From NCBI GenBank assembly GCA_948560485.1, contig CAOXUF010000082.1:1326-7912 (forward strand): a stretch of 6,587 bases of DNA. Reading direction: 5' to 3'. This stretch comes from an uncultured Eubacterium sp. GTDB taxonomy: Bacteria > Bacillota_A > Clostridia > Lachnospirales > Lachnospiraceae. Below the pieces are notes generated by a model. It was not told the origin of the DNA. It worked only from the letters and a program-made list of their open reading frames with translations, and did not search any database. Positions 1-5,182 of the stretch are shown piece after piece (position 1 is the stretch's first letter; each line of letters opens with the position of its first letter). A program made the translations under genes and the position numbers.

Positions 1-1320
1 AAAGAAATGATTGAGCATATTATTATTCAGATGGAAAAAGAGAGTGGAATGGACAGGCATGCGGCCCTTGCAAAGATGCGATTTACATTTATAGATAAAG
101 TGTGCAGGGAAACTGTTGTGAGACCGAAGGAAAGTAAGGAGCGCATCAGAAGCCGAAAAATTGACAAAATTCTTACAGGCAAATATACGGCAATTCCATC
201 TTTTGTAGTTATTATGGCAATGATATTCTGGCTGACATTTGGAGTTATAGGTGTAAGGCTTCAGGAATTCATGGATATGGGCATTAGCAGCATCAGCACT
301 TTATGTGAAAACGCTATGAACGTGGCCAGTGTAAATAAGGTTTTACAGTCACTTGTGCTGGATGGAATTTTTGTAGGTGTGGGAAGCGTACTTAGTTTTC
401 TTCCAATTATCGTAGTGTTGTTTTTCTTTTTGTCTTTATTGGAAGATAGTGGATACATGGCAAGAATTGCTTTTGTGATGGATAAACTTTTTAGAAAATT
501 GGGACTTTCCGGCAGGAGTTTTGTACCAATGATTATTGGGTTTGGCTGTTCTGTTCCGGCTATCATGGCAACAAGAACCCTGCCTTCAGAGAGAGACAGA
601 AAAATGACAATTATGCTGACACCATTTATGAGCTGCTCAGCAAAAATTCCAATATATGCATTCTTTTCCGCAGCATTTTTTAAAGGTAATTCAGCATTGG
701 TTATGACAGGGCTTTATTTTACAGGCATTATTGTTGCAATTTTGTATGCATTAATTTTGGACAGAACGAAGTTCAAAGGAGAGCCGGTTCCGTTTGTTAT
801 GGAACTTCCAAACTATAGATTACCAAGTACGAAAAGTGTACTGCATCTGATGTGGGATAAGGCGAAAGATTTTATTACGAAGGCGTTTACGATTATATTT
901 TTAGCTTCTTTAATAATATGGTTCTTACAGACATTTGATTTACATTTTAATATTGTAGATGATGCAGGAGATAGTATTCTTGCCATGCTGGGTGGCGTGA
1001 TTGCACCAATATTTGCACCGCTTGGATTTGGGGACTGGAGAGCCTCGACAGCATTAATTACAGGATTTACAGCGAAAGAAAGTGTGGTCAGCACATTGAC
1101 GGTGCTGTTAGGTGGTGGAGCGCTTTCAACAATGTTTACAGCCAAGAGTGCAATTGTATTTTTAGTGTTTACATTGCTATATACACCTTGTGTGGCAGCA
1201 GTATCTTCTGTGAAAAGAGAACTTGGTGGGAAATGGGCAGTTGTGGTAGTATTACTACAATGTATGATTGCATGGATTGTGGCATTTGTGGTAAGATGTG
1301 GATTTATGTTGATAGGATAA
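1..1320 (+). CDS. feoB: Ferrous iron transport protein B, C-terminal part (5' end outside window)
   Basis: FeoB is the inner-membrane Fe(II) transporter, with an N-terminal GTPase domain and a C-terminal channel bearing two Gate domains. Only the region after the GTPase domain is visible, about 439 codons against roughly 650-750 in full-length family members. The frame is open from base 1, so the first ATG at 7 is not the true start. Counting from that Met, there are several hydrophobic helices starting near residue 65. The Gate motifs follow: GVGSVLSFLP near 120, the GFGCSVPA signature near 178 with its conserved Cys, PFMSCSAKIP near 206, the second gate GFTAKES near 353 and YTPCVAA near 392. 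The stop is followed only 7 nt later by the aspS promoter with no terminator between, so read-through would enter the aspS leader. Identification is firm. The G1-G5 GTPase motifs lie upstream and cannot be checked. Confidence 0.95.
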   Translation, partial: KEMIEHIIIQMEKESGMDRHAALAKMRFTFIDKVCRETVVRPKESKERIRSRKIDKILTGKYTAIPSFVVIMAMIFWLTFGVIGVRLQEFMDMGISSISTLCENAMNVASVNKVLQSLVLDGIFVGVGSVLSFLPIIVVLFFFLSLLEDSGYMARIAFVMDKLFRKLGLSGRSFVPMIIGFGCSVPAIMATRTLPSERDRKMTIMLTPFMSCSAKIPIYAFFSAAFFKGNSALVMTGLYFTGIIVAILYALILDRTKFKGEPVPFVMELPNYRLPSTKSVLHLMWDKAKDFITKAFTIIFLASLIIWFLQTFDLHFNIVDDAGDSILAMLGGVIAPIFAPLGFGDWRASTALITGFTAKESVVSTLTVLLGGGALSTMFTAKSAIVFLVFTLLYTPCVAAVSSVKRELGGKWAVVVVLLQCMIAWIVAFVVRCGFMLIG

Positions 1321-1326
1321 AAATAT

Positions 1327-1355
1327 TTGACACATTCATTTTCATATTATATAAT
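1327..1355 (+). promoter_or_regulatory. SigA-type promoter of the aspS T-box transcript
   Basis: A perfect -35 TTGACA (1327-1332) and a perfect -10 TATAAT (1350-1355) are separated by 17 bp. Transcription should start near 1362, giving an approximately 435-nt leader. A fully consensus promoter fits a gene controlled by attenuation rather than at initiation. Confidence 0.9.
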
Positions 1356-1361
1356 CAAGTT

Positions 1362-1728
1362 TAATGGCGTTGAAAGAGAGAAGTAGCTTTGATTATCGCT
1401 GACAGAGAGCAGGTGTTGGTGGAAGTCCTGTAGAATGAATTAAGGTGAATAACACTCTGGAGCAGCAATCTGAAAGAGCGAGATGCAATCAGAATAGATG
1501 TCTGATTAAGTAAGCTTTAGTAGGTGAGCCGTAGCTGAACGATAAACAGCAGGTGAGAGTTGAACAAACCCTTAACTCACCGATGAGTGGCTGTGTAAGC
1601 AGTAAGTCAGGTGGTACCGCGGACAAATTAGTAATAATTGGTTCGTCCTGAGAGAAAAGTTTTCAGGACGGCTATGAGATATACAAAAAGACTCGTTCTG
1701 ATAAAGGATGAGTCTTTTGTTATTTTTT
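1362..1728 (+). promoter_or_regulatory. T-box riboswitch upstream of aspS, predicted tRNA-Asn specifier
   Basis: A T-box leader senses uncharged tRNA and allows transcription of the downstream gene. Stem I closes with GCTG (1398-1401) against CAGC (1463-1466), with AGAG (1404-1407) pairing CTCT (1455-1458). The specifier bulge has AAC at 1451-1453, followed by the usual purine A1454 and then CTCTGGAGC, the spacing I recall for glyQS and tyrS leaders. AAC is an Asn codon. The T-box sequence AGGTGGTACCGCGG is at 1609-1622, with the tRNA-acceptor-binding bulge TGGT at 1612-1615. The antiterminator forms from TCAGG (1607-1611) with CCTGA (1647-1651), plus GCGGAC (1619-1624) with GTTCGT (1641-1646). 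An alternative hairpin pairs CGTCCTGA (1644-1651) with TCAGGACG (1663-1670), but no U-tract follows it. The only U-tract is after the next hairpin. The U in TGGU would wobble with the G discriminator expected for tRNA-Asn. Confidence 0.95.
1686..1728 (+). terminator. Rho-independent terminator of the T-box leader
   Basis: AAAAGACTC (1686-1694) pairs with GAGTCTTTT (1710-1718). The stem extends inward through wobble pairs to a GATAA loop, and a T6 run follows at 1723-1728. It lies upstream of the aspS start, so it is the attenuator that the T-box must overcome. Confidence 0.85.
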
Positions 1729-1796
1729 AGAAAATCTTTGACTTATCTTGAAAACAAAAACGCTCAATAAATAATGAATTTTGAAGGGAGAACGAA

Positions 1797-3554
1797 ATGG
1801 ACGTAAACACAAACAACATTTATCGTGATGTGACAATGGATCAATTATCAGAAGCCAACGTGGGACAAACTATCAAAATCGCAGGCTGGATTGAGAATAT
1901 ACGTGATCACGGTGGAGTATCATTTATTGACTTAAGAGATATGTATGGTGTTATGCAGGTAGTAATGCGTGATACATCATTATTAGAGGGACTTAGCAAG
2001 GAAGATTGTATTTCTGTAGAGGGACCGATTGAACATAGAGATGAGGAAACATACAATCCAAAGATTCCAACAGGAACAATTGAATTAGATGCAAAGAAAG
2101 TAGATGTATTAGGAAAGACTTACACACAGCTTCCATTTGAAATTATGACGTCTAAAGAGACAAGAGAAGACGTAAGACTGAAATACAGATATTTAGATTT
2201 AAGAAATACAAAAGTAAAGGATAACATGATTTTCAGATCAAAAGTTATTTCATACTTAAGACAGAAGATGACAGATATGGGATTCTTAGAAATTCAGACG
2301 CCGATTCTTTGTGCATCATCTCCGGAGGGAGCGAGAGATTATATTGTTCCGTCAAGAAAATTCAAAGGTAAATTTTATGCATTGCCACAGGCACCACAGC
2401 AGTACAAACAGTTACTTATGGTGTCAGGTTTTGATAAATATTTTCAGATAGCACCTTGTTTTAGAGATGAGGATGCAAGAGCAGACAGATCGCCGGGAGA
2501 ATTTTATCAGTTAGATTTTGAGATGAGTTTTGCTACACAGGAGGATGTATTTAGAGTAGGTGAAGAAGTGCTGGCAGACACATTTAATAAATTTGCACCA
2601 GAAGGTTATGAAGTAACACAGGCACCATTCCCAATTATCAGTTATAAGGAAGCAATGCTGAAATATGGTACAGATAAGCCGGACCTTCGCAATCCATTAG
2701 AAATTATTGATGTGACGGACTTTTTCCAGAGATGTACATTTAAACCTTTCCATGGAAAGACAGTTCGCGCTATTGTAATTAATCAGAAGTTGTCAAAGGG
2801 ACAGCATGAGAAGTTATTGAAGTTTGCCCAAAGTATTGGTATGGGTGGACTTGGATATTTGGAAGTATTAGAAGATGGAGCATACAAAGGACCGATTGAT
2901 AAATTTATTCCGGAAGATATGAAGGATGAAATCAGAGAATTGGGAAATCTTAAGGCTCTTGATACAATCTTCTTTATTGCAGATACAGAAAAGACAGCAT
3001 CTGTTTATGCAGGACAAATTCGAAGTGAGTTAGGAACAAGACTTGATTTAATCGAAAAGAATGCATTTAAGTTCTGTTATATTAATGATTTTCCGATGTA
3101 TGAATATGATACAGAGGCAAAGCAGATGATATTTACACACAATCCGTTCTCAATGCCACAGGGAGGACTTGAGGCACTTGAGACAAAGAATCCGGAAGAG
3201 ATTCTGGCATACCAGTACGATATTGTATGTAATGGTGTAGAATTATCATCAGGAGCTGTAAGAAATCATGATATGCAGATTATGATTAAAGCCTTTGAAA
3301 TTGCAGGATATACAGAGGAAGATTTGAAAGAAAAGTTTGGTGCTCTTTATAATGCATTCCAGTTTGGTGCGCCACCACATGCGGGTATGGCACCAGGTGT
3401 TGACCGTATGATTATGTTACTTCGTGATGAAGAGAATATTCGTGAGGTGATTCCATTCCCAATGAATGGCAATGCACAGGATTTGATGTGCGGTGCACCG
3501 GGAGAGGTAACAGAGCAGCAACTGAGAGAAACACATATCAAAGTCAGAGCATAG
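1797..3554 (+). CDS. aspS: Aspartyl-tRNA synthetase, probably non-discriminating (Asp/Asn)
   Basis: A cytosolic class II synthetase that attaches Asp to tRNA; 585 aa, the normal length for bacterial-type AspRS. The ATG at 1797 is chosen for the AAGGGAG site at 1784-1790, 6 nt upstream. Order of parts: OB-fold anticodon domain (about 1-110), motif 1 ending at Pro169, a QAPQ flipping loop at 198-201 (QSPQ in E. coli), motif 2 FRDEDARADR at 222-231, the bacterial GAD insertion (about 295-420), and motif 3 GMAPGVDR ending at Arg537. His38 in IRDHGG occupies the E. coli Leu30 position. Leu there is typical of discriminating enzymes and His of non-discriminating ones such as Pseudomonas AspRS. The RSPGEFYQLDFE and NGNAQDLM segments recall alphaproteobacterial AspRS. 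With the Asn-reading T-box this suggests a tRNA-Asn mischarging enzyme working with GatCAB, which is not in the window. The AspRS call is firm; non-discrimination is inference. Confidence 0.96.
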   Translation: MDVNTNNIYRDVTMDQLSEANVGQTIKIAGWIENIRDHGGVSFIDLRDMYGVMQVVMRDTSLLEGLSKEDCISVEGPIEHRDEETYNPKIPTGTIELDAKKVDVLGKTYTQLPFEIMTSKETREDVRLKYRYLDLRNTKVKDNMIFRSKVISYLRQKMTDMGFLEIQTPILCASSPEGARDYIVPSRKFKGKFYALPQAPQQYKQLLMVSGFDKYFQIAPCFRDEDARADRSPGEFYQLDFEMSFATQEDVFRVGEEVLADTFNKFAPEGYEVTQAPFPIISYKEAMLKYGTDKPDLRNPLEIIDVTDFFQRCTFKPFHGKTVRAIVINQKLSKGQHEKLLKFAQSIGMGGLGYLEVLEDGAYKGPIDKFIPEDMKDEIRELGNLKALDTIFFIADTEKTASVYAGQIRSELGTRLDLIEKNAFKFCYINDFPMYEYDTEAKQMIFTHNPFSMPQGGLEALETKNPEEILAYQYDIVCNGVELSSGAVRNHDMQIMIKAFEIAGYTEEDLKEKFGALYNAFQFGAPPHAGMAPGVDRMIMLLRDEENIREVIPFPMNGNAQDLMCGAPGEVTEQQLRETHIKVRA

Positions 3555-3566
3555 GGAGATAAAAGG

Positions 3567-3662
3567 ATGGTAGTGAATGTGTTTGCTGTAGCAGGAATTG
3601 CAGCGCTTATATTGATTGCAATAATTGCAATTGTTGTTATATGTATGAAAAATAAAGAGTGA
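3567..3662 (+). CDS. 31-aa single-helix membrane peptide downstream of aspS
   Basis: A short frame begins 12 nt after the aspS stop. ATG at 3567 has GGAG at 3555-3558 with 8 nt spacing, and the stop TGA is at 3660-3662. The predicted peptide starts MVVNVFAVAG, continues as an uninterrupted run of Ala, Ile, Val and Leu from about residue 5 to 26 with Cys26, and ends in the charged tail MKNKE. That is one transmembrane helix with a short positive C-terminus. It sits in the aspS transcript before the terminator at 3697, so it should share T-box control. I recognise no family. The Shine-Dalgarno site, hydrophobic pattern and position favour a real gene, but peptide expression is unproven. Confidence 0.6.
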   Translation: MVVNVFAVAGIAALILIAIIAIVVICMKNKE

Positions 3663-3696
3663 TATAATACATAAATGAAATTAATAGTGGATAATA

Positions 3697-3731
3697 AAAA
3701 ATCGTAGTGCTATAGTCACTGCGGTTTTTTT
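3697..3731 (+). terminator. Rho-independent terminator of the aspS transcript
   Basis: ATCGTAGTG (3701-3709) pairs with CACTGCGGT (3717-3725), including two G-U pairs and a 7-nt loop. Flanking A and T runs extend the stem, and T7 follows at 3725-3731. Confidence 0.85.
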
Positions 3732-3797
3732 ATAATCTAAAAATTATAAAAATATAAATAAAAAGTGACGCAACATATAGAATGTGATTAAAACATA

Positions 3798-3806
3798 TGA
3801 TATAAT
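3798..3806 (+). promoter_or_regulatory. Extended -10 promoter of the Fst-like toxin mRNA
   Basis: TGA-TATAAT gives an extended -10 (TG at 3798-3799, TATAAT at 3801-3806). The -35 position (about 3778-3783, TAGAAT) is poor, as is common with extended -10 promoters. Start near 3813 would give an mRNA of about 205 nt ending at the hairpin at 3977-4013. Confidence 0.7.
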
Positions 3807-3818
3807 GAATTTGCTGTC

Positions 3819-3846
3819 GACTCTTTCCAGCGGAAGGAGGTGAGTC
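3819..3846 (+). promoter_or_regulatory. 5' hairpin masking the toxin ribosome binding site
   Basis: GACT (3819-3822) pairs with AGTC (3843-3846). Inside it, CTTTCC (3823-3828) pairs with GGAAGG (3832-3837) across an AGC loop. The Shine-Dalgarno AAGGAGG at 3834-3840 is therefore partly inside the stem. A 5' structure that limits ribosome access is a known feature of Fst-type toxin mRNAs. Confidence 0.65.
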
Positions 3847-3869
3847 ATTTGGAAAGTGTTATATCTTTC
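3845..3869 (+). repeat. Direct repeat copy a, over the toxin start codon
   Basis: Spans the TTG start. The segment TGTTATATCTTTC (3857-3869) matches 12 of 13 bases of copy b at 4030-4042, and TCA and TGGAA blocks are also shared upstream. In par/Fst loci, repeats placed like this let the antisense RNA bind the toxin mRNA. Confidence 0.7.
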
Positions 3870-3935
3870 ATTGTCTCTGTATTGGCAGGTGTAGTTGTTT
3901 TCTACATATGCAAATGGTTAGACAGAGATAAGTAG
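3849..3935 (+). CDS. 28-aa hydrophobic peptide, candidate Fst/Ldr-like type I toxin
   Basis: The frame starts at TTG (3849), 8 nt after AAGGAGG (3834-3840), and ends with TAG at 3933-3935. The peptide starts MESVISFIVS, has one membrane helix (about residues 4-20), and ends CKWLDRDK. A short helix followed by a W-L-polar-charged tail is the layout of Fst/Ldr-family toxins, which insert in the cytoplasmic membrane. It lacks the Pro common in Fst itself. A GTG at 3840 is in frame but overlaps the Shine-Dalgarno site, so TTG is preferred. Toxin assignment rests mainly on the locus: masked ribosome site, strong hairpin terminator, direct repeats and a converging antisense promoter. I recall similar peptides as unnamed hypotheticals in Lachnospiraceae, but cannot verify this. 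Confidence 0.72.
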   Translation: MESVISFIVSVLAGVVVFYICKWLDRDK

Positions 3936-3976
3936 ATAGCTCTAGCCTAAACAGAATAGCTCACTGTAAAGAGCAA

Positions 3977-4019
3977 GAAACCCATTAGAGGATAGCCGCC
4001 TCTAATGGGTTTCGTTTTG
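3977..4019. terminator. 15-bp bidirectional terminator shared by toxin mRNA and antisense RNA
   Basis: GAAACCCATTAGAGG (3977-3991) is perfectly complementary to CCTCTAATGGGTTTC (3999-4013), with a 7-nt loop. Rightward it is followed by GTTTTG. Leftward the transcript continues TTGCTCTTTAC, a weaker U-rich tail. Both convergent RNAs would carry this hairpin, giving complementary loops for first contact as in par. Confidence 0.85.
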
Positions 4020-4042
4020 TCAAATGGAATGTCATATCTTTC
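4020..4042 (+). repeat. Direct repeat copy b, inside the antisense RNA gene
   Basis: TGTCATATCTTTC (4030-4042) differs at one base from 3857-3869, and the preceding TCAAATGGAA parallels TCATTTGGAA at 3845-3854. The leftward RNA reads the opposite strand and can therefore base-pair with toxin mRNA around its start codon. Confidence 0.7.
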
Positions 4043-4049
4043 GCCATTT

Positions 4050-4083
4050 AGTATAGTGTATGTTAAAATAAAAAAAAAGTCAA
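4050..4083 (-). promoter_or_regulatory. Leftward promoter of the predicted antisense RNA
   Basis: On the minus strand, -35 TTGACT (4083-4078) and -10 TACACT (4060-4055) are 17 bp apart. TATACT (4055-4050) is a second possible -10 but at 22 bp. It points towards the toxin gene. Confidence 0.6.
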
Positions 4084-4089
4084 TATCTC

Positions 4090-4109
4090 TTAAAAATTAT
4101 TATTAAATA
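4090..4109 (+). repeat. 20-bp AT direct repeat, left copy
   Basis: TTAAAAATTATTATTAAATA here is identical to 5687-5706. The two copies bracket the nucleotidyltransferase/tnpV segment and each lies just upstream of a promoter. Being entirely A and T, it has a higher chance of coincidence than its length suggests. Confidence 0.6.
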
Positions 4110-4110
4110 A

Positions 4111-4134
4111 ATACGAAATACGGAAATACGAAAT
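4111..4134 (+). repeat. Three short tandem TACGAAA-like repeats upstream of the promoter
   Basis: ATACGAAAT (4111-4119), ATACGGAAAT (4118-4127) and ATACGAAAT (4126-4134) overlap by 2 nt, with a period of 7-8 nt. They end just before the first -35 box, a good place for a regulator to bind. The right-hand repeat copy (5687-5706) has no equivalent. Confidence 0.55.
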
Positions 4135-4137
4135 TTG

Positions 4138-4177
4138 TTGAAAAATAGTTGACATCTAAATATAATGAGTATATACT
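4138..4177 (+). promoter_or_regulatory. Two overlapping promoters for the nucleotidyltransferase operon
   Basis: TTGAAA (4138-4143) with TATAAT (4161-4166), and TTGACA (4149-4154) with TATACT (4172-4177), each have a 17-bp spacer and are offset by 11 bp. The leader to the ATG at 4238 holds a small inverted repeat, TAGATT (4187-4192) against AATCTA (4199-4204). Confidence 0.8.
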
Positions 4178-4237
4178 AATTTGATTTAGATTAAATAAAA
4201 TCTATTTGAGCGGCTTGGGATAAAAGGAGATAAGATT

Positions 4238-4888
4238 ATGCACAATTTTGAGTATGTTCCTAATGAAGAATGGGAACTAATTAGAAAAGAACTCTTTGAA
4301 ATTATTCACAGGCTACAAGATGAAGTCAGAGAAAAATTCACTTTTCAATACCATTTCGTGGGCAGTAGCAAACGAAATATGATAACCCGTGATTGTAATT
4401 CCAACACTGGTTTTGATTTTGATGTGAATATTCAAGTAAATGATCCTGATGAAGACTACTCAGCCGAAGAAATACGTAACATTCTTCACAAGGGCTTAGA
4501 TAAAGTCACTAATCCATATGGGTATTCGATTTTCGGATATGATTATACCGAAGACTCCACTCGTGTTCTTTCAATTAAAGTAAAGGATAGAGTGAATTCT
4601 CGTATCCTACACAGTTGCGACTTTTGTATTATCTACGAATGCGGCGACGGCCGGCAGCAATATATTCGTTATAACAAAAAGCAAAATAGTTATTCGTGGG
4701 AATACCAACCTAAAGGATTTTATAAACTGCCCGACAAAATTGAATGGATTAAAAAACATGGATTGTGGCAACAGGTTAGAGACAGTTATATAGACAAAAA
4801 GAACGCAAACACCAACGACAATAAAAAATCCAGATCTATCTTTGCTGAAACAATCCAACAGATATGCCAGCAAAACGGATATTATTAA
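4238..4888 (+). CDS. Stand-alone nucleotidyltransferase-fold protein, function unknown
   Basis: 216 aa; ATG at 4238 with AAGGAGA (4224-4230) 7 nt upstream. It carries the polymerase-beta-type nucleotidyltransferase signature: a VGSS turn (Gly42, Ser43) after a predicted helix, then FDFDV with the metal-binding pair Asp60 and Asp62. A third acidic residue is likely Asp128 in SCDFCII. All three catalytic acids appear present, so the enzyme may be active. The remainder is rich in aromatic and Lys residues (YSWEYQPKGFY at about 152-162), and no other domain is evident. The motif layout resembles CD-NTase/OAS and MNT-type enzymes, but it is too short for a classical CD-NTase with its helical C-terminal lobe, and no HEPN partner is seen. 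Codons such as GGC, GCC and CCC are commoner than in aspS, suggesting transfer. Substrate unknown. Probably co-transcribed with the acidic protein at 5113. Confidence 0.85.
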   Translation: MHNFEYVPNEEWELIRKELFEIIHRLQDEVREKFTFQYHFVGSSKRNMITRDCNSNTGFDFDVNIQVNDPDEDYSAEEIRNILHKGLDKVTNPYGYSIFGYDYTEDSTRVLSIKVKDRVNSRILHSCDFCIIYECGDGRQQYIRYNKKQNSYSWEYQPKGFYKLPDKIEWIKKHGLWQQVRDSYIDKKNANTNDNKKSRSIFAETIQQICQQNGYY

Positions 4889-4908
4889 ATAACGAAAGCA
4901 GAAAAACA

Positions 4909-5182
4909 ATGCACTTATTACATAACAATTGAAGCGATAGACATGAATGGCGCAAGAATTGAAACGGATATGATTTATGCTGATAGATTGGGTACTGGAT
5001 AGGAAATATATTTGACAGCTTTTGAATATGTGGAGCAAGATAAAATAAATCAATTCAAAAATGCACCTTTCAAAGTTTTAGAGATAAATACGATTATTAA
5101 TGGAGGTAATATATGGGTAAACATTTTTTTGATTTTGAGGATGGCGACTTTGCTCATTCAATTTCTGATAATATGGCAATAG
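4909..5182 (+). pseudogene. Decayed gene of unknown family between the nucleotidyltransferase and the acidic protein
   Basis: A protein-like frame (4898 onward: KQCTYYITIEAID, then ARIETDMIYADRLGTG) is interrupted by TAG at 5000-5002. It continues in the same frame with EIYLTAFEYVEQDKINQF and then KNAPFKVLE up to about 5100. The frame has no usable start. The nearest ATG (4909) is in another frame, but dropping one base right after it would give M-TYYITIEAID, suggesting a one-base insertion plus a nonsense change. The frame formally runs to TAG at 5180-5182, overlapping the next gene, so the original 3' end is uncertain. No clear Shine-Dalgarno site precedes it. I do not recognise the family. 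The alternative is chance open sequence, but its amino-acid composition is protein-like. Confidence 0.4.

Larger units (their letters stand above)
3972..4048 (-). ncRNA. Predicted antisense antitoxin RNA of the Fst-like locus
   Basis: From the minus-strand promoter at 4050-4083 a leftward RNA would start near 4048 and end at the shared hairpin, about 77 nt. Its 5' part crosses direct repeat b (4020-4042), making it complementary to repeat a at the toxin start (3845-3869). Its 3' part is the terminator hairpin. Length and geometry resemble RNA II of the pAD1 par locus. No transcript evidence is available. Confidence 0.6.

Noticed and set aside
261..566. Minus-strand 101-aa open frame inside feoB
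   Set aside because: Shadow of feoB; composition is not protein-like for a soluble or membrane family I know, and there is no ribosome site.
813..1145. Minus-strand 110-aa open frame inside feoB
   Set aside because: Antisense shadow of the strongly conserved second Gate region of feoB.
1738..1766. TTGACT upstream of aspS as a second promoter bypassing the T-box
   Set aside because: No acceptable -10 lies 16-18 bp downstream.
3347..3541. Minus-strand 64-aa open frame inside aspS
   Set aside because: Lies opposite motif 3 of AspRS; no start signal or family features.
3840..3842. GTG as the start of the 28-aa peptide
   Set aside because: In frame, but it overlaps the Shine-Dalgarno sequence itself; TTG at 3849 has correct spacing.
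4111..4134. CRISPR-like array
   Set aside because: The repeats are 9-10 nt and overlap, with no spacers; no CRISPR signature anywhere in the window.
4607..5053. Minus-strand 148-aa hydrophobic open frame
   Set aside because: Opposite the nucleotidyltransferase gene, whose catalytic motifs and ribosome site establish the plus strand; the hydrophobicity arises from reading AT-rich codons backwards.
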